A stretch of DNA of 64,000 bases, taken from Bog-159 sp963707465 (GTDB taxonomy: Bacteria; Acidobacteriota; Terriglobia; Bryobacterales; Bryobacteraceae). Below, piece after piece: positions 33,787-42,847 of this stretch. The notes under the pieces are model-generated. The model saw only the letters and a program-made list of their open reading frames with translations, did not search any database and was not told where the DNA came from. Within the stretch, counting starts at the first letter, position 1; each line of letters begins with the position of its first letter. The translations under genes were made by a program, and so were the position numbers. The stretch is taken from NCBI GenBank assembly GCA_963707465.1, contig CAVPQK010000013.1:806001-870000 (forward strand), read 5' to 3'.

Positions 33787-36700
33787 TTGATCCATCCTGC
33801 CATACGTGACCTGTTCCTCAGCCTGAGCCGTCACCCGGCCTTTCAGGAACTGCTCCGGCGCGTGCCGTCCGGCGGCAACCTCTCCCTTTCCGGCCTCACC
33901 ACCACCGCCAAGGCCATCTATACGGTCCTTCTCTGGCAGATGACCGAACGCCCTCTGGCGATCGTCGTAGACGGCAACAAGCGCGCCGAAGAGCTGTTCG
34001 AAGCCCTGGAAACGTTCTACACCCTGCTGGTCCCCAGCCGCGAATCCGCCGGCCCCCAACTCCTTCCCGCGCTCGATGTTCTGCCCCTGCAAGGCATGTC
34101 GCCGCACGCCGAAATCTGCGAGCAGCGGGCCATCGGCCTATGGCGTCTGGCCACCCGCCGCGTGCCCATCACCATCATGCCCGTGGCCTCCGCGCTGCTG
34201 CGCATCGAGTCCGGCGATTTCTACCGCCAGCTTGCCCTCAATCTCCGCGTGGGCGACGAAGTCCCCTTGCAGGATGTCGTCGCGCACCTGGAAAGCGTCG
34301 GCTATGAACGCCGCGAGCCCGTGGAAATGGTCGGCGAATACTCCGTGCGCGGCGGCATTCTGGATGTGTTCTCCCCGGAATCCCCCAAGCCGGTTCGCAT
34401 CGACCTCTTTGGCGATCTGCTCGAATCCATTCGCCGATTCGAAGTGGAATCGCAGCGCTCCATCCTCAAAGTCGGAGAAGCGCTGCTACTGCCGCTTGAC
34501 GGAATACCAGAAATCGCGATCTCTGCTGGTGGAGCTCGCCGACGTTGCTCCAGGAATCCGGCACGTCCACGCGCGATCTGCCGCCGTCCGGCGAGCCCTT
34601 CCCCGGTTGGGAGTTGCTGGTTCCCATGGTCCGGCCGCGCCGCCACTCGGTGTTCTCCCTGCTCGACCGGCCCCTGATTCTGTGGGATGAACCCGCGCAG
34701 GTGCGCGGCGCCGCCGAGCGTCTATGGAAGCGGCTCGAACAAACACCCGCCTCGCCGGCTTACGATCCTGAGCGGGTCTTCTTCAACTGGCACGACCTGG
34801 AGAACCAAGCCGCCAACACCCTCCAAATCGCCCTCGAAGAACTCGAAGTAATTGCTGGACCAACCCCCAGCCCCCAGCCCCCAGCCCCCAGCCCCCAGCC
34901 CCAGCCCCCAACTTCTACATTCCCACGCGCCCGTCATTGGCCTTTCACGGCAACATGCAGGTAGCCATCGCGGAGGCGCGTAATCTGGTCGAAGCCGGTT
35001 CCCGCGTGGCATTCTTCGCCGAATCCTCGGGCGCGGTCGAGCGCGTCGCCGATATCTTCAACGAATACGGCGTCCCCTATCAGCTAGGGCTGGAGCAGTC
35101 CGAATCCACACCCGAATATCTCGCCGGTCGCGCCTACATGGCCGGCTCGGTGGCATCCATCTACCTGATCCGCGGCGCGGTCCGCCGCGGCGTGGTCTTC
35201 CGCGATGCGGGCCTCGCCATATTCGGCAGCGAAGACCTGTTCGAAACCTCGGAACTGGTCGCTCGCGCACCAGCCGGCAAGTCCGCGCTGGCCACCTTCT
35301 CCGCCGACCTGATCGATCTCAAGCCCGGCGACTACGTCGTCCATGCCGAGCACGGCGTCGCCCACTTTCTGGGCCTGCGCGAGATCGATCACGGCGAGGC
35401 GCAGGGCGACTACATGCTGCTCGAATATGCCGGCGGCGCCAAGCTCTACGTGCCGCTCACCCGCATGGACCTGGTGCAGCGCTTTCGCGGCGCGGGCGAG
35501 TCGGAACCCGCGCTCGACCGCATGGGCGGCGCCACCTGGACCCGCACCAAGACCCGCATCAAAGCCAAAATGCGCGACATGGCCGACGAGCTCCTCAAGC
35601 TCTACGCCGGTCGCAAAATGGCCGATGGCTTCGCCTTCTCGCACGACAGCAACTGGCAGCGCGAGTTCGAAGACGCCTTCGAGTTCACCGAAACCCGCGA
35701 TCAGCTCACCGCCATCAAGGACATCAAGCGGGACATGGAGAGCCCCGCAGCCCATGGACCGCCTGCTCTGCGGCGATGTGGGCTACGGCAAGACCGAAGT
35801 CGTCATGCGCGCCGCTTTCAAAGCCATGGGCGACGGCAAGCAGGTGGCCGTGCTGGCGCCCACCACCGTCCTCACCTTCCAGCACTACGAAACCTTCAAG
35901 CGCCGCTTTCAACCTTTCCCCGTACGCGTTGAAATGTTCAGCCGCTTTCGCACCGCCAAGGAGATGAAAGCCGTGCTGGCCGACCTTGCCGAGGGCAAGG
36001 TCGATCTGGTCAGTCGGCACCCACCGCCTGCTTTCCGCCGACGTGGTCTTCAAAGACCTCGGTTTGGTCCTGGTGGATGAGGAACAGCGCTTCGGCGTCA
36101 AGCACAAGGAACGCCTCAAGCACCTCAAACAAAGTGTGGACGTGATCAGCATGAGCGCGACGCCGATTCCCCGTACACTACATATGTCGTTGTTGGGTCT
36201 GCGGGACATGTCGGTAATCGAAACGCCCCCTAAGGACCGGCTCTCTATTCAGACGGTAGTGGCCCACTTCCAGCCCGAATTGATCAAATCGGCACTGGAA
36301 CTTGAAATAGGCCGCGGCGGGCAAGTCTATTTCCTGCACAATCGCGTCGATTCCATCTGGGCGCGCGCCGCCTACCTCCAGCAACTGGTCCCCACCGCGC
36401 GCATCGGCGTCGGGCATGGCCAGATCGGCGAGGCCGAGTTGGAGAAGACCATGCTTAAGTTCATGCAACACGAATATGACATCTTCGTCTGCACGACAAT
36501 TGTAGAAAATGGCCTGGACATTCCCCTGGCCAACACCATCATCATCGAGAACGCGGAGCGTTACGGTCTGGCCGAGCTATACCAGCTTCGCGGCAGAGTT
36601 GGCCGATCCAACCGCCGCGCCTATGCCTATCTGCTGATCCCTCCGGATACCGAACTGAGCGAAGTGGCCCGCAAGCGCCTGGCTGCGCTGAAGGAGTTCA

Positions 36701-37329
36701 GCGACTTGGGTGCCGGATTCAAGATTGCCGCGCTCGATCTGGAACTGCGCGGCGCGGGCAACCTTCTCGGCGGCGAGCAGCACGGCCATATCGAAGCCGT
36801 GGGCTTCGACACTTACGTGCGCCTGCTGGAGGAAACCGTCCGCGAGTTGAAGGGCGAAGAGGTGCCGGTGGAAATTCACTCCAGCCTCAACCTGGGCCTC
36901 GACATCCGCATTCCGGCCGACTACATTGCCGACGAAAACCAGCGGCTGCGCGCCTACCGTCAGATCGCCAACGCCGGCACGGCCGAAGACCGCGAGCGCG
37001 TGGAGAAGGAACTGGAAGACCGCTACGGTCCGGTGCCCGATGCGGTGCGCAACCTGCTCGAGTATTCCGCGTTGAAGACGGCCGCCGAGAAGCTGGGGAT
37101 CGAAGCCATCGACCGCCGTCATACCGTGCTCAGCGTGAAGTTCCATCCGGGGACCCACATCGACCCCGCCCGCCTGATGAATCTCGTCAGCCAGAGCCGC
37201 GGCGCGCAGTTCACCCCGGCGGGCGTGCTGATGCTGCCGCTGGACGGCGCCACGGATCCAGGCGAAATTCTGGACTTCCTGAAGCAACAGCTCGACCGCT
37301 TGGGTATTTCCCAATCCCTCCTCCAGTGA
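33787..37329 (+). pseudogene. mfd: transcription-repair coupling factor, frameshifted
   Basis: All Mfd parts are present but in four segments: UvrB-like N-terminus, CarD-type RNA-polymerase interaction domain (LKPGDYVVHAEHGVAHFLGL), Walker A (GDVGYGKTEV), DEEQ box (LVDEEQRFGVKHKE), motif VI region (QLRGRVGRSNRRAYAYL) and TRCF C-terminus. The frame is broken by an extra G at 34498, an extra G at 34547, a heptanucleotide repeat at 34865-34912, an extra C in 35743-35746 and an extra A at 36012. Net shift is zero, so the last segment ends at the normal stop. Either a true pseudogene or several sequence errors. Mfd would remove stalled RNA polymerase and recruit UvrA. Start is TTG. Confidence 0.9.
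34865..34912 (+). repeat. heptanucleotide simple repeat (CCCCCAG)n inside mfd
   Basis: Five perfect CCCCCAG units (34865-34899), one 6-base unit (34900-34905) and a degenerate CCCCCAA. The frame before it (LEELEVIAG) and after it (NFYIPTRPSLAFHGN) differ; gain of one unit or loss of two would join them. Confidence 0.92.
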
Positions 37330-37349
37330 TAAACTGAATATTCGGAAAG

Positions 37350-37994
37350 ATGAAAGCGAGTTCGAACCCCGATATTTTTCTGGAAACCATCGCCCGCGAA
37401 GGCACCACCGTCCATTACCGCAAAGGCCAGGTGCTCTTCACCCAGGGCGATGCTGCGGACGCCGTGTTCTCCATCCAGAAGGGCAAAGTAAAGCTCACGG
37501 TAATCTCCAAACAGAACAAAGAAGCGGTCGTCGCGATTTTGGCCCGCGGCGACCTCGTCGGCGAGGCTTGCCTCGTGGGCCAGCAGCCGGTGCGCATGGC
37601 CACCGCATCCGCCATGACCGAGTGTGCCATCGTGCGCCTGGCGAAGCCGGCCATGACGCGTCTGCTGCGCGACGACCACCCGTTTGCCGAGCAGGTTCTG
37701 TCCTACGTGCTTACCCGCAACATCCGCATTGAGGAGGACCTCATCGACCAGCTCTTCAATTCCAGTGAGAAGCGGCTGGCGCGCGTCCTTCTACTGCTGG
37801 CCAACTTCGGGAAGGAAGGCCAGCCGGCCGGGGCGATTCCCGAAATCAGCCAGGAAACGCTGGCCGGTCTCGTTGGCACCACCCGGTCCAGGGTCAGCTT
37901 CTTCATGAATAAATTCCGCAAGCTCGGGTTCATCGAGTACAATGGCGAAATTCAGATTCACAGCTCACTCCTGAGCATCGTCCTGCACGACTAG
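37350..37994 (+). CDS. Crp/Fnr-family transcription regulator
   Basis: The 214-residue protein has a cyclic-nucleotide-binding-type beta-roll (about 20-120: GQVLFTQGDAADAVFSIQKGKVKLTV, GDLVGEACLVG), a dimerisation helix and a winged helix-turn-helix (ISQETLAGLVGTTRSRVSFFMNKFRKLGFIEYNG). The Arg-Ser phosphate-binding pair of true cAMP receptors is not seen, and no Cys cluster of FNR is present, so the ligand is unknown. ATG 37350 follows mfd by 20 bases. The final codons are repeated in degenerate form at 38641-38700. Confidence 0.9.
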   Translation: MKASSNPDIFLETIAREGTTVHYRKGQVLFTQGDAADAVFSIQKGKVKLTVISKQNKEAVVAILARGDLVGEACLVGQQPVRMATASAMTECAIVRLAKPAMTRLLRDDHPFAEQVLSYVLTRNIRIEEDLIDQLFNSSEKRLARVLLLLANFGKEGQPAGAIPEISQETLAGLVGTTRSRVSFFMNKFRKLGFIEYNGEIQIHSSLLSIVLHD

Positions 37995-38192
37995 CGGCAT
38001 CTTTGGTGCCCCAGAATCCTGAAACCGGCAAAATCTGAGCAACATTGACCACATTATCGCCCGCCCGCTGAGCAACTGTGAACACACTGGGGCCCCTCCA
38101 ACTTGATATACGGTTAGAAGAACCATAATAGAGGCGCCACGAGCCGAGGGGACGGCTTTCGGGGCCTCGTTAACCTGAGGAGGGGATCTACT

Positions 38193-38435
38193 ATGGCTAA
38201 ATTGACGAACGTCACTATCAGGGTTTGCGAGATCGCGTCGCGCATATCGCGCCCCAAACAGCAGGAAATAGCCAGATTGGCCTATCGGCACTGGCTCGCT
38301 CGCAGCTTTCGAAAAGGATCGCCCCAGGAGGACTGGCTCCGCGCCTTACGCGAAGTATCCCATCAGTCGACTACCCGCCTGAAGGGCGCTATAGGCCGCG
38401 CTTCGGTGTCCGGCAAGAGAAAATCTAGAGCCTAG
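38193..38435 (+). CDS. small DUF2934-like protein
   Basis: The 80-residue protein has a strong ribosome site (GAGGAGGGG) before the ATG. Its middle part, QEIARLAYRHWLARSFRKGSPQEDWLRALREV, resembles the DUF2934 pattern (RAYxxWxxxGxxxxxxxxDWLxAExE), a short helical domain common in acidobacteria and proteobacteria and of unknown function. The C-terminus is basic (GKRKSRA). No partner gene is evident. Confidence 0.65.
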   Translation: MAKLTNVTIRVCEIASRISRPKQQEIARLAYRHWLARSFRKGSPQEDWLRALREVSHQSTTRLKGAIGRASVSGKRKSRA

Positions 38436-38496
38436 CACACGTGTGCCTCAGAGGCAGTGTACTTCAGGGCCGCCGGCTGTTCCTCTGTATTGCTCG

Positions 38497-38601
38497 TTTT
38501 ATCTGCGTTCATCTGCGTTCATCTGCGGCCCTATCGGGTTTTGATTTCTCCCGCTGGGCCGGCAGAAAGGCACATCCGGCCGCGGAAGAACGCAGATAAA
38601 A
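38497..38601. repeat. MITE-like element with ATCTGCG repeats and perfect 14-base inverted ends
   Basis: TTTTATCTGCGTTC (38497-38510) is exactly inverted at 38588-38601. Inside the left end the unit ATCTGCGTTC is tandemly repeated and followed by ATCTGCGGCC. Related but solo copies occur at 42768-42805 and 51950-51991. Confidence 0.75.
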
Positions 38602-38640
38602 CATCGCGCACCCGATTTTGACCACGGCGACCTCGTCGGA

Positions 38641-38820
38641 TCGAGTACAATAGTGGCATCCAGATTCACAGCTCACTTCGAGTATCGTCCTACACGACTA
38701 AATCCGGCTAAACAGGTTCCGGCCCCTAGGCGTTCTCCAAACCAGGCGTGTGTGAGCAATATTGACCGCATTATTACCGGTGCGCTGAGCGATTCTGACC
38801 AGACGAGACTGCTGCAACTT
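38641..38820 (+). repeat. diverged copy of the crp 3' end and its downstream region
   Basis: 38641-38700 aligns with the last about 60 bases of the Crp-family gene (37933-37993), sharing CAGATTCACAGCTCACT and CACGACTA. Then TGAGCAATATTGACCGCATTAT (about 38752-38773) matches TGAGCAACATTGACCACATTAT at 38036-38057, with similar CGCTGAGC context. It is the remnant of a second copy of this gene end, placed upstream of the radical SAM gene. Confidence 0.7.
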
Positions 38821-38851
38821 GCTATTTGAGTAGAGCAGGAAGAGGGGAACC

Positions 38852-40444
38852 ATGCGTATTCTGCTCTATAACCCGGACAACGGCGTGACCGCGAACTTCA
38901 TGCCGCACCTTTGGATGTTTCTCCTCCAGGCGCTTACCCCCGCGGGCCACGAAGTCCTGCTGATCGATGGCAACACCCAACCGATGAGTGATGCCGAGAT
39001 CGTGCAGTTCGTGCTCGCCAAAGGCATCGGTCTGGTGGGTATCGGCGCGATGACCCGCATGATCGCCAAAGCCTACCGGGTAGCCGACGCCATTCGCGCC
39101 GCTGGAGTGCCGGTCGTGATGGGCGGTCCGCACGTCACCGAACTTCCCGACGAGGCCCTGGGACGCGACGGAGGTCCGCGGCATGCCGACGCCGTGGCGC
39201 TCGGCGAGGCGGATGAGACTTGGCCGAAGATCGTCGCCGACGCGGCCCGCGGCGCGCTGAAGGAGAGGTATGTGCCGGTCGACGCGTTCGGACAGGAGCA
39301 CAAACCGGACTTGCAGGGCTACCCGAAGATCCCTTGGGACACCCTCGACATCGACCAGTTCAACCGCATTCCCAGCTTCGTGCGGCCGGTCATGGAACAC
39401 TTCAAGGTCCAGTGGGAAACGTTTCATATCATTCCGATCGAATCCGGGCGCGGCTGCCCCTACGGGTGCGAGTTCTGCACGGTCACGGGATTCTTCGGCG
39501 ACTCTATCCGCTTCCGATCCAACCAAAGCATTGTCGATGAGTTGTTGCTGTTGAAAGCCCGCGCCCGCCGCACCAAGGGGCAGGTGGCCGTCTTCTTCGT
39601 GGACGATAACTTCGCCATCAACGCCAAGCGCACCAAGTCGCTTTTGCGCGACATGATCGCGGCCAATGCGCAAGTCTCCTGGGTGGGACAGATCAGCGCC
39701 AACCTGTTGCGTGATGAAGAACTGGTCGACCTGATCGCGGATTCCGGGTGCCGCTGGATCTTCATCGGCATGGAGTCGCTGGATCCCGCCAATCTGGCCA
39801 GCGTCAACAAGAGTTTCAACAAGCCGGGCGAGTACGCCGCGGTATTGCAGCGGTTAGCGCGGCGCAACGTCTATGCCATCACCTCGTTCATCTTCGGCCT
39901 GGACAACGACAAGGTTGGCGTCGCGGAGCGCACCCTGAGCCAGATTCGCGAATGGCCGCCCGTGCTGCCGGTCTTCGGGCAGATCACCCCATTTCCAGCC
40001 ACGCCACTGTACACGCGCCTCCAGAAAGAGGGACGGCTGACGCGCCCCAAGCACTGGCTGGATTTCGCGCCCTTCCACATGGCGCACACGCCCTTGAACA
40101 TGACCGTCACCGATGTGCAGGATGAAGTCCGCTATGCCTGGACGAATGCCTACAGCGCCGCCGCCACCCGCGCAGCCATCGAATCCATCGCGGACGAGCC
40201 CGCCCCGTACAAGATCAGCCATTTGATCGCACGCCTGTTTTTCCGCGGAATCTATTTCCCCAACAAGGGCGCCTGGGCCTGGCTGAAAGCGATTGCCGAA
40301 AACCGCGCCACCGTCTTCCACGTCGCGCGCCAGTGCTTCACTAACTGGCGCGGCAAGAAGCTTGTCGCGGATCTGAGCTTTGAAGGTCCGCTCGTGCACC
40401 CGGTGCTGGCTCCTGAAGCCCCCTCCGACGCCGCCGGCGATTAG
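38852..40444 (+). CDS. B12-binding-domain radical SAM protein
   Basis: The 530-residue protein has an N-terminal cobalamin-type Rossmann domain (about 1-130: MRILLYNPDNGVTANF, VGIGAMTRMIAKAYRVADAI, VVMGGPHVTELPDEAL) and a radical SAM core with C202-x3-C206-x2-C209 (CPYGCEFC). A C-terminal tail contains KISHLIARLFFRGIYFP. This class includes P-methyltransferases and lipid-modifying enzymes; the substrate cannot be read. AGGAAGAGGGG precedes the ATG. It appears monocistronic. A REP starts on the last base of its stop codon. Confidence 0.88.
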   Translation: MRILLYNPDNGVTANFMPHLWMFLLQALTPAGHEVLLIDGNTQPMSDAEIVQFVLAKGIGLVGIGAMTRMIAKAYRVADAIRAAGVPVVMGGPHVTELPDEALGRDGGPRHADAVALGEADETWPKIVADAARGALKERYVPVDAFGQEHKPDLQGYPKIPWDTLDIDQFNRIPSFVRPVMEHFKVQWETFHIIPIESGRGCPYGCEFCTVTGFFGDSIRFRSNQSIVDELLLLKARARRTKGQVAVFFVDDNFAINAKRTKSLLRDMIAANAQVSWVGQISANLLRDEELVDLIADSGCRWIFIGMESLDPANLASVNKSFNKPGEYAAVLQRLARRNVYAITSFIFGLDNDKVGVAERTLSQIREWPPVLPVFGQITPFPATPLYTRLQKEGRLTRPKHWLDFAPFHMAHTPLNMTVTDVQDEVRYAWTNAYSAAATRAAIESIADEPAPYKISHLIARLFFRGIYFPNKGAWAWLKAIAENRATVFHVARQCFTNWRGKKLVADLSFEGPLVHPVLAPEAPSDAAGD

Positions 40445-40497
40445 TGGGGCAGGCTCTAAGCCCGGGGTGCCCTCTGGGCCGGGCCTCTTAGGCCGCC
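40444..40497 (+). repeat. REP palindromic repeat, aberrant long form
   Basis: GTGGGGCAGGCTCTAAGCCC leads into a rearranged middle (GGGGTGCCCTCTGGGCCGGG) and ends CCTCTTAGGCCGCC. It abuts the truncated N-terminus of the next gene. Confidence 0.8.
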
Positions 40498-40517
40498 CTC
40501 CTGCCTCCGGAGCAGTC

Positions 40518-41237
40518 GTGCCGCACGCCAATGTCTCCGTCAAAAACCTCAGCACAGGGCAATCGACGGAGACGGAAACCGATTCGACCGGCCTCTACAG
40601 CGTTCCGAACCTCGCGCCGGGCGATTACCAGGTCTCCGTCGCCGCCGAAGGGTCCAACTCCCCGTCAGCCAAAGTGACGCTCGCGGCGGGGGCCAGGCAG
40701 ACGGCGGACTTTGCTCTGGCAGCCCCTTCCGGCAATGCGGCGCGCCCTTCCCTGGGGGATCTGGGCTTTCCTCCGGAACAGGCCCAAGGCAGCGCCCAGG
40801 ATCAGGCCCGACTCGACAAACGGTCGCACATGCTCAAGATCCATCAACGGTTCGGCTTGATCACGCTTGCCCCGCTGGTCGCCACCATCGTCACTTCCAG
40901 CATGGCCGGTGGCAGGCACAGCACCGGGACCGGCCGGGATGTGCATGCCGCGCTGGGATCGCTAACGGCGGATATGTATTTCACGGCCGCTTATTACGCC
41001 ATCCGCGCGCCCAGGATACCCGGCACCACCACGCGTGGCCCCATCCGCCTGCACAAGGCGCTGGCCTGGGTTCATGGCCCTGGGATGATCCTGACTCCCA
41101 TTCTGGCGGCCATGGCACTGAGCCAGGAAGACAAAGGGGAAAAAGCGCACGGCATTGCGAAGATCCATGGGACGGTGGCGGCGGTCACCTATACATCGTT
41201 TGGGCTCGCCGTGTTATCCGTGTCCATTAAATTCTGA
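40518..41237 (+). CDS. cytochrome b561-like membrane protein with N-terminal carboxypeptidase-regulatory-like domain
   Basis: GTG at 40518 has GGAG 5 bases upstream. The first about 70 residues (VPHANVSVKNLSTGQSTETETDSTGLYSVPNLAPGDYQVSV) form a CarboxypepD_reg-like beta domain but lack its first strand and any signal peptide. The remainder has four hydrophobic helices with His at helix ends (MLKIHQRFG, RDVHAALGS, LHKALAWVHGPG, KIHGTVAA), the pattern of a di-haem b561 protein. The downstream YceI gene supports this, since yceJ (b561) and yceI are neighbours in E. coli. The N-terminus was probably replaced by the REP. Confidence 0.65.
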   Translation: MPHANVSVKNLSTGQSTETETDSTGLYSVPNLAPGDYQVSVAAEGSNSPSAKVTLAAGARQTADFALAAPSGNAARPSLGDLGFPPEQAQGSAQDQARLDKRSHMLKIHQRFGLITLAPLVATIVTSSMAGGRHSTGTGRDVHAALGSLTADMYFTAAYYAIRAPRIPGTTTRGPIRLHKALAWVHGPGMILTPILAAMALSQEDKGEKAHGIAKIHGTVAAVTYTSFGLAVLSVSIKF

Positions 41238-41245
41238 GCAGGTCT

Positions 41246-41788
41246 ATGAAAAACAACCGGCTGGCGCTGACGGCTCTTCTTCTATTGGCCCCCGGGCTGG
41301 CCCTGGCGGACAGCCTCTGGGTTCTGGAACAATCCACGCTCACGTATCATGTCTCGCACCCGCTCCATCAGAGCGAGGGCGTCAGTAAAGCCGCGCGCGG
41401 CAAGGGCGTTTGCCACGACGGGCAATGCGATATCTTGATCGCCGTGCCCGTGAAGTCGTTCGATTCGGGCGATAGCAACCGCGATCTGCACATGCTTCAG
41501 GTGGTCCGCGGCGCGCAGTTCCCCCTCGTCAGCGTGCGCACCCGCTTGCCCGAGGCGGCCGCCGCATCGGCGACCGTCCAGGCCGATTTGGAGATCCAGT
41601 TTGCGGGACAGACCGTTCAGTACAAGCAGGTGCCATTCCAACTGGCGACCCAAGGAAAACAGATTCGGATATCGGGAACAATTCCGGCAACGCTCTCGGA
41701 TTTCAAGATCGACCCGCCGTCGCTATTAGCCGTCCCTGTTAAGAACGAAATGCCCATACGGGTGGAAATGACCTGGCGCCCGCAGTGA
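41246..41788 (+). CDS. YceI-family periplasmic protein
   Basis: The 180-residue protein has a signal peptide (MKNNRLALTALLLLAPGLALA) and a YceI lipocalin-like barrel: SLWVLEQSTLTYHVSHPLHQSEG, ILIAVPVKSFDSGDSNRDLHMLQVV, FPLVSVRTRLPEAA. YceI proteins bind polyisoprenoids or similar lipids in the periplasm. It follows the b561-like gene by 8 bases and is likely co-transcribed with it. Confidence 0.85.
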   Translation: MKNNRLALTALLLLAPGLALADSLWVLEQSTLTYHVSHPLHQSEGVSKAARGKGVCHDGQCDILIAVPVKSFDSGDSNRDLHMLQVVRGAQFPLVSVRTRLPEAAAASATVQADLEIQFAGQTVQYKQVPFQLATQGKQIRISGTIPATLSDFKIDPPSLLAVPVKNEMPIRVEMTWRPQ

Positions 41789-41812
41789 ATCGTAGCGCCA
41801 CACGGCCGGCGA

Positions 41813-42676
41813 TCAACTTTTCGCGGCCGCCGCGGCGCCCTTGGCGATCGGCGCGCCCACCAGGTTCCCCCACTCGGTCCACGAGCCGTCATAGTTCGTG
41901 ACGTTCTGGAACCCCAGCAGGTACTTCAGCACGAACCAGCTATGGCTCGACCGCTCGCCGATGCGGCAGTAGGCAATCACCGGCTGCGAGCCATCGATGC
42001 CCTCGCCGCCGTAAAGCTGGCGCAGCTCGTCGGCCGATTTAAAGGTGCCATCCTCGTTGCAGGCCTTGCCCCAGGGGATGCTGCGCGCGCCCGGGATATG
42101 TCCGCCGCGTTGGCAGGTTTCCGGCAGTCCCGGCGGCGCCAGGATCTCGCCGCTGAATTCCTGCGGGCTGCGCACGTCCACCAGCCCGGCCGCTTTCGCC
42201 GAGACCGCCGCCTGCACCTGCGGCAGGAAAGCGCGCAACGAGAGATCCGGTTCCGCGGCCTGATAGTGCGCCGCCTGGACCTGCGGCGTGCCCGTAGCGA
42301 GTTCACGGCCTTCGGCCAGCCACTTCTTGCGCCCGCCATTCATCAGCCGCACGTCGCGGTGGCCATAAATCTTGGCCTGCCAGAACGCCCACGCGGCGAA
42401 CCAGTTGTTGTTGTCGCCGTAGATCACCAAGGTGGTCGCGGGCGTGATGCCGGACGCGCCCATCAAGTCTTCGAACTGCTGCTTGGACAGGATGTCGCGC
42501 CGCACCGTGTCGCAAAGCTGCGAGTTCCACGCCCAGGCGATCGCGCCGGGCACGTGGCCTTCATCGTAGGCTTTGGTGTCCACATCGACTTCCACGATGC
42601 GGACCTCGGCGTCGCTGGCATGGGCCGCAGCCCAATCGGTGCTGACAAGGGTTTCAGGGTGTGCATACGTTGCCAT
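41813..42676 (-). CDS. two-domain rhodanese sulfurtransferase
   Basis: The start is ATG 42676, because GGAGGAG lies 6 bases upstream. The 287-residue protein has an inactive N-terminal rhodanese domain (VEVDVDTKAYDEGHVPGAIAWAW) and a catalytic C-terminal one with the nucleophile C237 in VIAYCRIGERSSHSWF. The CRIGERSS loop fits a thiosulfate rather than 3-mercaptopyruvate preference. It moves sulfane sulfur to cyanide or thiol acceptors. It is convergent with the YceI gene and monocistronic. Confidence 0.9.
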   Translation of the reverse strand: MATYAHPETLVSTDWAAAHASDAEVRIVEVDVDTKAYDEGHVPGAIAWAWNSQLCDTVRRDILSKQQFEDLMGASGITPATTLVIYGDNNNWFAAWAFWQAKIYGHRDVRLMNGGRKKWLAEGRELATGTPQVQAAHYQAAEPDLSLRAFLPQVQAAVSAKAAGLVDVRSPQEFSGEILAPPGLPETCQRGGHIPGARSIPWGKACNEDGTFKSADELRQLYGGEGIDGSQPVIAYCRIGERSSHSWFVLKYLLGFQNVTNYDGSWTEWGNLVGAPIAKGAAAAAKS

Positions 42677-42767
42677 GGGGTTCTCCTCCATCAAACTAGT
42701 AATTATATCGAGTAGTGGGCGATTGTGGTCTGCCGACGCGAATTCCGTTGGACTTCGGCGCACCTGT

Positions 42768-42805
42768 TTTATCTGCGTTTATCGGCGTTTATCGGCGGCC
42801 CATAA
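42768..42805 (+). repeat. ATCTGCG/ATCGGCG tandem repeat, solo copy
   Basis: GTTTTATCTGCG followed by TTTATCGGCG twice and GCCCATAACGG. It matches the 38497 element's left end but has no inverted right end. It lies between the sulfurtransferase and rng genes. Confidence 0.7.
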
Positions 42806-42847
42806 CGGTTTTTGACGTTCCCATCAAAGCCAATCCGTTGAGGCCCC

